Assembly (NCBI RefSeq): GCF_006494365.1
Contig: NZ_VHIP01000004.1
Coordinates: 124,001 to 188,000 of the forward strand
Length of the DNA stretch: 64,000 nt
Origin: Aestuariibacter sp. GS-14
GTDB lineage: Bacteria > Pseudomonadota > Gammaproteobacteria > Enterobacterales > Alteromonadaceae
Direction: 5' to 3'
The translations under genes were made by a program, and so were the position numbers. Below are positions 26,861 through 36,267 of this stretch, one piece after another (the first letter of the stretch is position 1; each line of letters opens with the position of its first letter). The notes beneath the pieces are model-generated. The model worked only from the letters and a program-made list of their open reading frames with translations, made no database searches and was not told the origin of the DNA.

Positions 26861-27859
26861 ATGCGAATTGGTCAGTACACGCTAGACAACAACTTAATGC
26901 TTGCGCCAATGGCTGGTGTCACAGACAGGCCGTTCAGGCAGCTGTGCCGCAGGCTGGGGGCGGGGCTCGCTGTATCAGAAATGCTCAGCAGTAATCCAAA
27001 AGTTTGGCACACCGCAAAGTCTATGCTTCGCATGGATCACAGTGGTGAAACAGGGGTACGCTCGGTGCAAATTGCAGGAGCGGACCCTGAGTTAATGGCC
27101 GACGCCGCCAGGCTCAATGTGGATAACGGTGCGCAAATCATCGACATCAACATGGGATGCCCGGCAAAAAAGGTGAACAAAAAACACGCTGGTTCGGCAT
27201 TGTTACAGTACCCGGATTTAGTAGAGTCGATTGTTAAAGCCGTGGTTAACGCCGTGGATGTACCGGTTACGTTAAAAATACGGACCGGTTGGGACACAGA
27301 TAATCGCAATGGGGTAGATATAGCCCGCATTGCACAGGAAAACGGCATACAGTCGCTGGCCGTACATGGACGCACCAGAGCTTGTATGTATAAGGGTGAA
27401 GCCGAATACAGCACGATCCGCGCAATTAAGCAGGTTGTGTCAATTCCGGTTGTTGCCAATGGCGACATTACTTCACCGCAAAAAGCCAGGGACGTACTGG
27501 ACTATACCGGAGCCGATGCATTGATGATTGGCCGTGGTGCACAAGGTAATCCATGGATTTTCAGAGAAATCGACCACTTTCTGAAAACCGGCGACCTTCT
27601 GGCACCGCCGTCGTTGCAGGAGCAACATGCGGTATTAAAGGAACACGTGGCAGCTGTTCATGATTTTTATGGTGATGAACAAGGTGTCCGTATCGCCCGC
27701 AAACACGTGGGGTGGTATTTATCGGAACACGATAAGGAACGTCAATTCCGTCAAACGTTTAATGCACTGGAGCTGGCCTGTGAACAGCTTAGTGCGGTAG
27801 ACGACTATTTTAACGCGCTGCAAACTGGTGAGAGCCGACAGATCTCCCCGGCAGCTTAA
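26861..27859 (+). CDS. dusB: tRNA-dihydrouridine synthase B
   Basis: DusB is a flavoenzyme that reduces uridine to dihydrouridine in tRNA. From the ATG at 26861 the protein has 332 residues starting MRIGQY, as in relatives. Motifs are APMAGVTDRPFRQLCRRLGAG, INMGCPAKKVNKKHAGSAL with the catalytic Cys, LKIRTGWD, and VHGRTRACMYKGEA. A GTG at 26852 is a less likely start. It is followed by fis after 30 bases; the dusB-fis operon is conserved in gammaproteobacteria. Confidence 0.97.
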   Translation: MRIGQYTLDNNLMLAPMAGVTDRPFRQLCRRLGAGLAVSEMLSSNPKVWHTAKSMLRMDHSGETGVRSVQIAGADPELMADAARLNVDNGAQIIDINMGCPAKKVNKKHAGSALLQYPDLVESIVKAVVNAVDVPVTLKIRTGWDTDNRNGVDIARIAQENGIQSLAVHGRTRACMYKGEAEYSTIRAIKQVVSIPVVANGDITSPQKARDVLDYTGADALMIGRGAQGNPWIFREIDHFLKTGDLLAPPSLQEQHAVLKEHVAAVHDFYGDEQGVRIARKHVGWYLSEHDKERQFRQTFNALELACEQLSAVDDYFNALQTGESRQISPAA

Positions 27860-27889
27860 GACTGATTAACAAAAGAGCAAGAAAGTATT

Positions 27890-28183
27890 ATGTTCGATCA
27901 AAATGTAACTTCTCCTTTTACTACTACAGTAACAACGCCATCGCAAACTCAGGCACAAAAACCACTGCGTGATTCAGTAAAGCAAGCGGTTAACAAATAC
28001 CTGAAGCAACTGGACAACACCAATATCGACAACCTGTACGAATTGGTATTGGCGGAAGTCGAAGCTCCATTACTGGAAGAAGTTATGACTTTCACCCGCG
28101 GCAACCAAACTCGCGCTGCCATCATGATGGGTATCAACCGTGGTACACTGCGCAAAAAATTAAAGCAGTACGGTATGAACTAA
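27890..28183 (+). CDS. fis: DNA-binding nucleoid protein Fis
   Basis: Fis is a 97-residue dimeric DNA-bending protein that regulates rRNA promoters and recombination. The C-terminal helix-turn-helix ([27 protein letters not shown]) is almost identical to that of E. coli, and the central helices [14 protein letters not shown] fit. The N-terminal arm is shorter in charged residues but of normal length. The start has GAGCAAG about 8 bases upstream. A terminator follows at 28208. Confidence 0.98.
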   Translation: MFDQNVTSPFTTTVTTPSQTQAQKPLRDSVKQAVNKYLKQLDNTNIDNLYELVLAEVEAPLLEEVMTFTRGNQTRAAIMMGINRGTLRKKLKQYGMN

Positions 28184-28207
28184 GACTGCACTGGGCTTAG
28201 CCCACTT

Positions 28208-28236
28208 AAGAGCACCTTCCGGTGCTCTTTTTGTTT
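28208..28236 (+). terminator. Terminator after fis
   Basis: AAGAGCACC and GGTGCTCTT form a 9-bp stem with a TTCC tetraloop and a T-rich tail. It ends the dusB-fis unit 25 bases after the stop. Confidence 0.93.
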
Positions 28237-28353
28237 TCACGCAGTAGGCCAAAGTCCTGGCGGTTTGCAACACTTACTGCGTTACATACAAGGATAGATG
28301 TCAGGCAACAGAACAACCCTTTTGATTAACCTCCGTCGAAGCAAGATACCACT

Positions 28354-29952
28354 ATGGATACACCAAAACCGATTAAACGCGCACTGTTAAGTGTGTCAGA
28401 CAAGACCGGCATTGTTGAGTTCGCCAAAGCCCTTCACGATGCAGGCGTAGAACTGTTGTCTACTGGCGGCACTGCCAAACTGCTGGCCGAGCAGGGCCTG
28501 CCTGTTATTGAAGTATCAAATTACACCGGTCACCCGGAAATTATGGACGGACGCGTGAAAACCCTTCACCCGAAAATCCACGGTGGTATTCTGGCGCGTC
28601 GCGGCACCGACGAAGCAGTAATGGCCGAAAACAACATCGGTCCTATCGACTTGGTTGCGGTTAACCTGTATCCGTTTGCTGCCACCGTTGCTAAAGAAGA
28701 CTGCACACTGGAAGACGCCATTGAAAACATCGATATCGGCGGTCCAACTATGGTGCGCGCAGCCGCGAAAAACCACAAAGACGTCACCATTGTGGTTAAC
28801 GCTGGCGACTACGCCCGCGTATTAGCCGAAATGGCAGGCAATGCTGGCTCACTCACTTACAACACCCGTTTCGACCTGGCGATTAAAGCCTTTGAACACA
28901 CCGCTGAGTACGACGGCATGATCGCCAACTACTTTGGCGCACGTCTGGAATCAACCGATTGCGCGGATGACTGCGGTCACGATCACAGCGAATTCCCGCG
29001 TACTTACAACGTACAAATGACCAAAAAGCAAGACCTGCGTTATGGCGAAAACAGCCACCAGTCTGCGGCGTTTTACGTTGAAAACAACATTCAGGAAGCC
29101 TCCGTTGCTACTGCTATTCAATTAAACGGTAAGGAACTGTCGTTCAACAATATCGCCGACACTGACGCTGCACTTGAGTGCGTGAAAGAGTTCGTTGAAC
29201 CGGCCTGTGTTATTGTGAAGCACGCCAACCCTTGTGGTGTGGCGCTGGGTGAAAACATCCTGGAAGCTTACGATCGCGCATTCAAAACCGACCCAACTTC
29301 TGCGTTTGGCGGCATTATCGCCTTTAACCGCGAACTGGATGCCACTACTGCACAAGCCATTATCGACCGTCAGTTTGTTGAAGTGATCATTGCGCCAAGC
29401 GTAACTGAACAAGCGGTTGACATTGTTGCAACCAAAAAGAACGTGCGTCTGCTTGTGTGCGGCGACTGGCAGGGTCAGCTTACCGACGGCTACGACTTTA
29501 AACGCGTTAACGGCGGCTTACTGATTCAGGAACGCGACTTCGGCATGGTCGACATGGAAGACCTGCAGGTTGTGACTAAAGTACAGCCTACCGAAGCACA
29601 ACTGCGCGACCTGATGTTCTGCTGGAAAGTAGCAAAATACGTTAAATCTAACGCCATCGTTTACTGCAAAGACAGCATGACCATTGGCGTGGGCGCGGGC
29701 CAGATGAGCCGTGTTTACTCTGCTAAAATTGCCGGTATTAAAGCGGCCGATGAAGGCCTGGAAGTAGCCGGTTCTGTTATGGCGTCTGACGCTTTCTTCC
29801 CGTTCCGCGACGGTATTGATGCCGCAGCAGCAGCGGGCATTAAGGCCGTTATTCAGCCAGGCGGCTCAATGCGTGACGAAGAAGTCATTGCCGCAGCCGA
29901 CGAGCACGGCATTGCAATGGTATTTACCGGAATGCGTCATTTCCGCCACTAG
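28354..29952 (+). CDS. purH: Bifunctional AICAR transformylase/IMP cyclohydrolase
   Basis: PurH carries out the last two steps of IMP synthesis. The 532 residues contain the N-terminal cyclohydrolase ([49 protein letters not shown]) and the C-terminal transformylase ([57 protein letters not shown]). A short His/Asp/Cys-rich insert near residues 205-215 is common in this group. purD lies downstream, but an unrelated methyltransferase gene stands between them. Confidence 0.98.
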   Translation: MDTPKPIKRALLSVSDKTGIVEFAKALHDAGVELLSTGGTAKLLAEQGLPVIEVSNYTGHPEIMDGRVKTLHPKIHGGILARRGTDEAVMAENNIGPIDLVAVNLYPFAATVAKEDCTLEDAIENIDIGGPTMVRAAAKNHKDVTIVVNAGDYARVLAEMAGNAGSLTYNTRFDLAIKAFEHTAEYDGMIANYFGARLESTDCADDCGHDHSEFPRTYNVQMTKKQDLRYGENSHQSAAFYVENNIQEASVATAIQLNGKELSFNNIADTDAALECVKEFVEPACVIVKHANPCGVALGENILEAYDRAFKTDPTSAFGGIIAFNRELDATTAQAIIDRQFVEVIIAPSVTEQAVDIVATKKNVRLLVCGDWQGQLTDGYDFKRVNGGLLIQERDFGMVDMEDLQVVTKVQPTEAQLRDLMFCWKVAKYVKSNAIVYCKDSMTIGVGAGQMSRVYSAKIAGIKAADEGLEVAGSVMASDAFFPFRDGIDAAAAAGIKAVIQPGGSMRDEEVIAAADEHGIAMVFTGMRHFRH

Positions 29953-30036
29953 GCGATGATTTGCGTTAGCCTGACATCACGAATGTTAATATTCTGTGTT
30001 AGGCTAACGGCACAATCACGACAGAAAGGAAATCCC

Positions 30037-30849
30037 ATGCGTAAATCAGCGTTGTTGTTACTTGCAAGTTTGTTGTCAGTGCCTGTATTTAATGCACAGG
30101 CAGATGCCATTGCCGATGCGGCTGCCAGCGAGCACCGCTCAGCCCAGGCTAAATTGCGTGACGAATACCGTCACCCTCAGCAAACTCTGCGTTTCTTTGA
30201 CATTCAGCCCTCCATGACGGTTGTTGAAATCAGCCCGGGTGGCGGCTGGTACACCGATATCCTTGCCCCGCTGTTAAAAGACGAAGGCAAGTTGGTGGCC
30301 GCTCACTTCTTTGTAGAGGAAGGCAGCCCGGATTACTACCAGCGCTCACTGGCGGCGTTCAAAGAAAAAATGGCGAATCATCCGCCTTACAGCAACATTG
30401 AACTGACCGCATTTCACCCGGTTAAAGCATTAACGGTAGCGAAAGCCGCCTCAGCCGATCGCGTGCTGACATTCAGAAACGTACACAACTGGTATATGGC
30501 CGACAAAGACAGCGGCGTACTCAATGCCATGACTGCATTTTACAATGCACTGAAACCTGGTGGCATGTTAGGCGTGGTGGATCACCGCTTACCAGAGACT
30601 GCCAGCGATGACACCATGGAGTCTTCGGGCTACATGAAGCAGTCGTACGTGATCAAAATGGCCGAAAAAGCCGGTTTTAAACTGGTAGCCAGCAGCGAAG
30701 TAAATGCTAACCCACTTGATACAGCGGACCACCCCAAAGGCGTATGGACGTTACCCCCGTCGTTGCGCTTGGGTGAAGAAAACCAGGCCCATTATATGGC
30801 CATTGGTGAAAGTGACCGCATGACCCTGAAATTTGTTAAACCTGATTAA
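30037..30849 (+). CDS. Exported class I methyltransferase-like protein
   Basis: The frame opens earlier (29956), but the ATG at 30037 has AAAGGA 6 bases upstream and starts a clear signal peptide (about 1-23, ending AQADA). The mature part (about 247 residues) has a Rossmann methyltransferase core: VVEISPGGGWYTDILAP as the cofactor motif, then VHNWYMADKDSGVLNAM and LKPGGMLGVVDHR. It fits predicted methyltransferases of COG4798. A cofactor-dependent enzyme in the periplasm would be odd because S-adenosylmethionine is cytoplasmic, so the role is unclear. It lies between purH and purD, 18 bases before purD. Confidence 0.85.
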   Translation: MRKSALLLLASLLSVPVFNAQADAIADAAASEHRSAQAKLRDEYRHPQQTLRFFDIQPSMTVVEISPGGGWYTDILAPLLKDEGKLVAAHFFVEEGSPDYYQRSLAAFKEKMANHPPYSNIELTAFHPVKALTVAKAASADRVLTFRNVHNWYMADKDSGVLNAMTAFYNALKPGGMLGVVDHRLPETASDDTMESSGYMKQSYVIKMAEKAGFKLVASSEVNANPLDTADHPKGVWTLPPSLRLGEENQAHYMAIGESDRMTLKFVKPD

Positions 30850-30866
30850 CTAACGGAATCTACTCA

Positions 30867-32153
30867 ATGAAGGTACTTGTGATTGGCGGCGGTGGCCGCG
30901 AACATGCGTTAGCCTGGAAAGCGTCTCAATCTGCTGGTGTAACCGATGTCTATGTGGCACCGGGCAACGCGGGCACAGCCATTGAAGACAACCTCACTAA
31001 CGTGGATATCTCTGCCACTGACGTAAGTGCTTTGGTCGCGTTTGCCAAAGAAAACCAAATCGATTTAACCATTGTAGGCCCAGAAGCGCCATTGGTTATT
31101 GGTGTGGTTGATGCGTTCCAGGCCGAAGGCCTGACTATCTTTGGTCCAAGCAAAGGCGCCGCTCAGCTGGAAGGCTCAAAAGCGTTTACCAAAGACTTCC
31201 TTGCCCGTCACAATATTCCTACGGCTGAGTACCAGAACTTCACCGAAATCGAGCCGGCTTTAGCTTATGTTCGTGAAAAAGGCGCACCGATTGTGGTAAA
31301 AGCCGACGGCCTGGCTGCTGGCAAAGGCGTTATTGTAGCAATGACACTGCAAGAAGCCGAAGACGCTATTCGCGACATGCTGGCTGGCAACGCCTTTGGT
31401 GAGGCGGGCAGCCGTGTCGTTATCGAAGAATTCCTGGACGGCGAAGAAGCCTCGTTTATTGTGATGGTAGACGGTAAAGACGTAGCGGCATTTGCTACCA
31501 GTCAGGATCACAAGCGCGCCGGTGATGGTGATTCAGGCCCCAATACCGGCGGCATGGGTGCGTATTCACCGGCACCGGTAGTGACGCCTGAAATCCACCA
31601 GCGCGTAATGGACGAAGTAATTAACCCTACCGTTGCTGGCATGGCCGCAGAAGGCTATCCGTACGTGGGCTTTTTGTACGCCGGCCTGATGATCATGGAA
31701 GACGGCACGCCCAAAGTGATTGAGTACAACTGCCGCTTTGGCGATCCAGAAACTCAGCCCATCATGCTGCGTTTGCAATCTGATTTGGTTGCGCTGTGCC
31801 TGAAAGCTTGTAAAGGCGAATTGGCCGGTACGCACATCGACTTCGACCCACGTGCATCTGTTGGCGTGGTGTTGGCAGCAGGCGGTTACCCGGGTGATTA
31901 TGCCAAAGGCAAAGTGATCCGTGGTCTGGAAGACGCCGCTAAGCTGGACGGCAAAGTATTCCACGCGGGTACTGCACTGAACGGCGACGACGTGGTTACC
32001 AGCGGCGGACGTGTATTGTGTGCCACTGCGTTAGGGAACACAGTTACCGAAGCTCAGCAACAAGCCTATGTGTTAACCAAGGCCATTGACTGGGAAGACG
32101 TATACTACCGCAACGACATTGCTTACCGCGCGATTGCTCGCGAAAACAGCTAG
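30867..32153 (+). CDS. purD: Phosphoribosylamine-glycine ligase
   Basis: PurD makes glycinamide ribonucleotide, the second step of purine synthesis. The 428-residue ATP-grasp enzyme shows MKVLVIGGGGREHALAW, YVAPGNAGTA, the signature GPEAPLVIGVVDAF, VVKADGLAAGKGV, SQDHKRAGDGDSGPNTGGMGAYSPAP and EYNCRFGDPETQPI. It follows the methyltransferase gene by 18 bases. A long hairpin without a T tract lies 12 bases after the stop. Confidence 0.98.
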   Translation: MKVLVIGGGGREHALAWKASQSAGVTDVYVAPGNAGTAIEDNLTNVDISATDVSALVAFAKENQIDLTIVGPEAPLVIGVVDAFQAEGLTIFGPSKGAAQLEGSKAFTKDFLARHNIPTAEYQNFTEIEPALAYVREKGAPIVVKADGLAAGKGVIVAMTLQEAEDAIRDMLAGNAFGEAGSRVVIEEFLDGEEASFIVMVDGKDVAAFATSQDHKRAGDGDSGPNTGGMGAYSPAPVVTPEIHQRVMDEVINPTVAGMAAEGYPYVGFLYAGLMIMEDGTPKVIEYNCRFGDPETQPIMLRLQSDLVALCLKACKGELAGTHIDFDPRASVGVVLAAGGYPGDYAKGKVIRGLEDAAKLDGKVFHAGTALNGDDVVTSGGRVLCATALGNTVTEAQQQAYVLTKAIDWEDVYYRNDIAYRAIARENS

Positions 32154-32164
32154 TGTTTCTGCAA

Positions 32165-32194
32165 CGCCAACCTTGAAGCATTTCAGGGTTGGCG
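32165..32194 (+). other. Strong hairpin after purD
   Basis: CGCCAACCTTGAA and TTCAGGGTTGGCG pair over 13 bp (one G-U pair as RNA) around a GCAT loop. No T tract follows, so it may protect the 3' end or act with Rho rather than terminate on its own. Confidence 0.7.
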
Positions 32195-32299
32195 ACCTTA
32201 ACACTAATAATCACTCATCGTTTTTAATCGATGATTCCAGCAAGTGCACCATTTCTCGCAATGGCCTGAGAATATTATCTAATGCCCATCAGCCAACGT

Positions 32300-32551
32300 T
32301 TACGCTGCCTCAACGGGCTTCCTGCGAAAGCGATTCACCATATTCCCGGTTAACGCCCAAACCATTACGCCTGACCAGGCAATAAGAGAAAAGCCCGCAG
32401 GCACACAAGCCATGAGTATTAATTTAAATTGCTTGCGGTTGAACAGCAGTGCCACCAGTGCAGGCAAAAACCAGGTGAAAACAACCAATGCTCCCACCAC
32501 GGTTAGCGTTAAGGGATCGGCCGTTGTAAATAGTTGTGCAAAAGCGTCCAT
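32300..32551 (-). CDS. Small two-helix membrane protein, superinfection-immunity-like
   Basis: The 83-residue protein has two hydrophobic segments (about 17-38 and 44-68) joined by the short basic loop NRKQFK, and a basic C-terminus. The pattern FLPALVALLFNRKQF...AWSGVMVWALTG resembles the superinfection immunity family (PF14373, named after T4 Imm), whose chromosomal members are widespread and not phage genes. An AAAGGA lies 7 bases before the ATG. It is alone on the minus strand between purD and the channel gene. Confidence 0.6.
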   Translation of the reverse strand: MDAFAQLFTTADPLTLTVVGALVVFTWFLPALVALLFNRKQFKLILMACVPAGFSLIAWSGVMVWALTGNMVNRFRRKPVEAA

Positions 32552-32711
32552 GTATCTGTCCTTTAAAAAATGCGTTCAGATATACAGTCCCGGCTTATCC
32601 GAAAAGATTACAAAGACAGCTAAAAAATTAATACACATCAAGGTTTACATCCTGATGACTTGCCATGTTGTTGCTTCCAGCGCTAAGGTAATAGCACATT
32701 GAGGAAGCACT

Positions 32712-33725
32712 ATGTCACAGCAATCATTTCAGGCACGCCTGTACCACATTTTAGAACCCGCTCAAAAAGGTGATAAATCCAGTCGCGTGTTCGACCTGCT
32801 GCTGATTGCCCTTATCTTGCTAAATGCGTTTGCGGCCATGATGTCTACGGTTGAGCCATTTCATCAACGATGGGCTGTACCGCTTTATTGGTTTGAAGTG
32901 TTTTCAGTGGTGGTATTCACTGTAGAATACCTTTGCAGAGTAATCAGTTGCGTGCATGCGCCGCAAACACGTGCTTTCCGGCAAGCGCCCTATGTGAAGC
33001 CCTGGCAACAACGTATTCGCTACCTGTTCACGCCCATGGCACTAATCGATTTGCTGGCCATCCTGCCGTTTTACCTCAGTATGTTGTTTGTGATTGATCT
33101 TCGCATTCTGCGTTTGCTGCGCTTAACCCGTTTAATCAAGCTGGGACGCTACTCCCGCTCAGTAAACTTGTTACTCACCGTTATCCGCAAAGAAGCCAGA
33201 GTGTTGTTTGCTGCCGTATCAGTTTTAATTATTGTGATGGTGCTGTCTGCTACGGGTATGTATTACATTGAACAACATGCTCAGCCCGACGCCTTTGGCA
33301 GCATACCGGCAGCATTGTGGTGGGCCATTAACACGCTCACCACTGTCGGCTATGGCGATGTAACGCCTGTTACACCACTGGGTAAACTATTTTCAGGCGT
33401 GATCACTATTTTAGGCGTGGGCATTTTCGCTCTTCCTGCGGGTATTCTTGCCGCCAGATTGTCGGAACTTAGCCGGGTTCGTCGCGATACTTTTCGCAAG
33501 CACGTACTGGAAGTGATGGAAGATGGCAGCCTTACGCCGCACGAACTTGGGCGATTAAACCAATTACGCGAAGCATTGGATTTAGACGATGAACAAGCCA
33601 ATTTGCTGATCGATCTAGCAGTAGAAAACACCAGACAGCTAGCAGGCTCACAGGGTATGAACTTCTGCCCTCATTGTGGCAATTCGCTTGTTTCACACCC
33701 GGTATCAAAAGTGGATGACGCTTGA
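32712..33725 (+). CDS. Voltage-gated-type potassium channel protein
   Basis: The 337-residue protein has six membrane segments. The fourth is an S4-like helix with regularly spaced arginines (LRILRLLRLTRLIKLGRYSR), and the pore loop has the potassium filter TTVGYGD. After the last helix comes a cytoplasmic tail with a helical SHOCT-like stretch (VMEDGSLTPHELGRLNQL) and a C-terminal half zinc ribbon FCPHCGNSL. It would conduct K+ and may sense voltage; the tail could be regulatory. GAGGA lies 6 bases before the ATG. Confidence 0.92.
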   Translation: MSQQSFQARLYHILEPAQKGDKSSRVFDLLLIALILLNAFAAMMSTVEPFHQRWAVPLYWFEVFSVVVFTVEYLCRVISCVHAPQTRAFRQAPYVKPWQQRIRYLFTPMALIDLLAILPFYLSMLFVIDLRILRLLRLTRLIKLGRYSRSVNLLLTVIRKEARVLFAAVSVLIIVMVLSATGMYYIEQHAQPDAFGSIPAALWWAINTLTTVGYGDVTPVTPLGKLFSGVITILGVGIFALPAGILAARLSELSRVRRDTFRKHVLEVMEDGSLTPHELGRLNQLREALDLDDEQANLLIDLAVENTRQLAGSQGMNFCPHCGNSLVSHPVSKVDDA

Positions 33726-33832
33726 TTATTCTGTCCGCTCAGCATATAACTAGGGTCTGGTTTTCTCGCGCTGAGACAGCACCCCGACGTTTTCCTCTCG
33801 GTTACCGTGCGTCCACTAAATAAAGAATTGTC

Positions 33833-34729
33833 ATGTCGGTTAAACATCCCATTATAGCGATTACAGGTTCTTCTGGTGCGGGTACTACCACCACCACGAA
33901 TGCCATTCGACACATTTTTCGCAATCTAAGCATTGATGCAGCCTATGTGGGTGGCGATAGCTTCCATCGCTTTACCCGCCCGGAAATGGAAGTCGAAATT
34001 CGCAAAGCCCAAGAGCAAGGTCGTCACATTAGCTATTTTGGCCCCAAAGCCAACGACTTTGCCTTGTTAGAAACGTTATTCCAGCAATACGGCGAAGACG
34101 GCACGGGTAAATTCCGTCAGTACTTGCATACTTTTGACGATGCGGTGCCTTTCAATCAAATGCCCGGTACCTTTACGCCCTGGCAGGAATTGCCATCCAG
34201 CACTGATTTGTTGTTCTATGAAGGGTTACACGGCGGCGTCAAAACCGAAGATATCAACGTGGCCAAGCATGTGGACTTACTGGTTGGCATGGTGCCGATT
34301 GTAAACCTGGAGTGGATTCAGAAGATTGTGCGCGACACCACCGATCGCGGGCATTCCCGTGAAGCGGTGATGAGTAGTATCGTGCGCGGTCTGGACGACT
34401 ACTTCCACTATATCACGCCACAATTTTCGCGTACTCACGTGAATTTCCAGCGCGTGCCTACTGTAGATACCTCAAACCCATTCAGTGCGCGGGAAATCCC
34501 CACTCAAGATGAGAGCTTTGTAGTGGTGCGTTTTCGACGCGAAATGAAAAACGTAAACTTCCCGTATTTACTGCAAATGATCGACGGTGCGTTTATGTCG
34601 CGTATTAATACGCTGGTAGTGCCGGGTGGAAAAATGGGTCTGGCAATGGAGCTGATTTTAACCCCGCTGATTGAGGATTTAATGAAGCGTAAAACCAAAC
34701 GGGGCTATCAAATGGACTGGGTTCAGTAA
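33833..34729 (+). CDS. prkB: Phosphoribulokinase (PrkB-type)
   Basis: The 298 residues match phosphoribulokinases of the proteobacterial class along their length: P-loop ITGSSGAGTTTT, GGDSFHRFTRPEM, the segment DLLFYEGLHGGV, VPIVNLEWIQKI, RDTTDRGHS, then PQFSRTHVNFQRVPTVDTSNPF and VPGGKMGLAMELILTPLI. The enzyme phosphorylates ribulose 5-phosphate in the Calvin cycle. No RubisCO or other cycle gene is in the window, and orphan copies (such as E. coli PrkB) are common in gammaproteobacteria with an unknown role. It is a single gene followed by a terminator. Confidence 0.93.
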   Translation: MSVKHPIIAITGSSGAGTTTTTNAIRHIFRNLSIDAAYVGGDSFHRFTRPEMEVEIRKAQEQGRHISYFGPKANDFALLETLFQQYGEDGTGKFRQYLHTFDDAVPFNQMPGTFTPWQELPSSTDLLFYEGLHGGVKTEDINVAKHVDLLVGMVPIVNLEWIQKIVRDTTDRGHSREAVMSSIVRGLDDYFHYITPQFSRTHVNFQRVPTVDTSNPFSAREIPTQDESFVVVRFRREMKNVNFPYLLQMIDGAFMSRINTLVVPGGKMGLAMELILTPLIEDLMKRKTKRGYQMDWVQ

Positions 34730-34823
34730 CCCACCCTCCACATTTAACATACTAATAACAAATAAGTTCTTAAGTACTAAGACCAAAGTCGGGCATTCGC
34801 GCAAAGAATACCAGTTATACCCA

Positions 34824-34853
34824 AAAACACGCTCAAATGAGCGTGTTTTCGCT
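34824..34853 (+). terminator. Terminator between prkB and nhaD
   Basis: AAAACACGCTC and GAGCGTGTTTT form an 11-bp stem with loop AAAT, flanked by A and T so it could act in both directions. Confidence 0.85.
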
Positions 34854-34909
34854 TTACTCATGCGCGCGAATTCTTACAATACAGCCACTGTTCTAGAGGT
34901 GAATTCGTT

Positions 34910-36163
34910 ATGCTCGACACTGTCCTCCTCCTCCTTGCTGCCCTGGCCCTTTTGGGTGTGATGTTCGAAGAAGTTTTACACATCAATAAAGCCAAGATTA
35001 CGCTGTTTTTCGGCACACTGGCGTGGATGCTGTTGTTTATGACCTCCGGCAGCGCTGAACAAACCGAGCGTATTAACGAAGGATTGCTGCATAACATCAC
35101 AGAAATCTCTACCCTGTGGCTGTTTTTGGTTGCTGCCATGACCTTTGTGGCCTACCTCAACCGTAAAGGCCTGATAGCCAACCTGTTAAACCTGGTGATG
35201 CCCAGCAAAATATCGCTGAAAAAGCTGATGTTTATTACCGCCCTTTTCAGTTTTTGCTTTTCATCGCTTGCCGACAACATTACGGCAACACTGGTATCGA
35301 TAGCCATGGTGCTATCGCTGGGATTGCCATTCAATCAAACGATGCGCTTCGCTGTGTTAGTGGTATTTGCCGTAAACTCCGGCGGGGTGTCGTTGATCAC
35401 TGGTGACGTAACTACGCTGATGATTTTTATGCAGCACAAGGTAACCATTACTCAGTTGTTCTGGCTTTTATTACCGTCGTTCACTGCGGTTATGTTGCTG
35501 GCAACCATGTTAAGTACAGGCATGTCAGGCGTGGTGAAAATTCGTAAAACCCACCACAATTCCAATCCAATTGACTATGTTATCGGTGGGATATTTTTAG
35601 CCACTATCCTGTTTACCTTAATTCTTAACGTACTCTTTGCTATTCCACCCATGCTGAGTTTCCTTGCGGGCATGGCTATTATGTTTTTGGTTGCCAATTC
35701 CATGGGCGATAAGGACGATCAGGATCCTATTCTCGACTATATCCGCTACATCGAATTCGACACTCTGCTGTTCTTCCTGGGCGTATTGCTACTGGTGGGC
35801 ATGCTTGAGCATATCGGTGCATTGCACTCGCTGGTTTATCTTTACGAGATGTTTCCGCCATCCGTTGCCAATTTCATAATGGGCGCCGTATCCGCGCTAA
35901 TCGACAACGTTCCGCTAACCGCTGCGTTGCTGAAAGCAGATATCACCATGACCGTAAGCGAATGGATGCTACTTACCTATGCCGTAGGTGTTGGTGGTTC
36001 ACTGCTAATCATTGGTTCGGCAGCGGGGATTGTGGCGATGAGTAAAGTACAGGGCCTGAGCTTTGCGCGCTATGGCAAATACTTTTTGCTACTGTTGATT
36101 GCCTATACCGTGGGATATGCCTTGGTTTACGGCGTTTCAACTTATGTCATGCCCATAGCCTGA
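34910..36163 (+). CDS. nhaD: Na+/H+ antiporter NhaD
   Basis: This 417-residue inner-membrane protein with about 11-12 helices belongs to the NhaD family of the ion transporter superfamily. Conserved marks are LLGVMFEEVLHINKAKITLF near the start, SSLADNITATLVSIAMVLSL (Asp and Asn in the membrane), VNSGGVSLITGDVTTLMI, and the second repeat ALIDNVPLTAAL with GGSLLIIGSAAGIVAM. The enzyme expels Na+ (and Li+) in exchange for protons, which suits a marine or saline habitat. It starts at 34910 and has no partner genes. Confidence 0.95.
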   Translation: MLDTVLLLLAALALLGVMFEEVLHINKAKITLFFGTLAWMLLFMTSGSAEQTERINEGLLHNITEISTLWLFLVAAMTFVAYLNRKGLIANLLNLVMPSKISLKKLMFITALFSFCFSSLADNITATLVSIAMVLSLGLPFNQTMRFAVLVVFAVNSGGVSLITGDVTTLMIFMQHKVTITQLFWLLLPSFTAVMLLATMLSTGMSGVVKIRKTHHNSNPIDYVIGGIFLATILFTLILNVLFAIPPMLSFLAGMAIMFLVANSMGDKDDQDPILDYIRYIEFDTLLFFLGVLLLVGMLEHIGALHSLVYLYEMFPPSVANFIMGAVSALIDNVPLTAALLKADITMTVSEWMLLTYAVGVGGSLLIIGSAAGIVAMSKVQGLSFARYGKYFLLLLIAYTVGYALVYGVSTYVMPIA

Positions 36164-36267
36164 CACGCTTTGTAACAATCCGCCGAAGGCTGAAACATCT
36201 GAGCACTTTTGTCTTTGCCCGCTTAGGGTTATAGTTGCAAAGAGTACTTATGCAACAGGGGCCGGCA

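Noticed and set aside
26861-26872. ATGCGAATTGGT at the dusB start equals the end of the inverted-repeat element.
   Set aside because: It is the normal coding sequence for MRIG, the conserved DusB start; there is no second arm.
28039-28050. CGAATTGGTATT inside fis also matches the element end.
   Set aside because: It encodes the conserved residues ELVL of Fis and has no inverted partner.
32300-32551. Superinfection-immunity-like gene as a sign of a prophage.
   Set aside because: No phage structural, integrase or lysis gene is nearby, and chromosomal members of this family are common.
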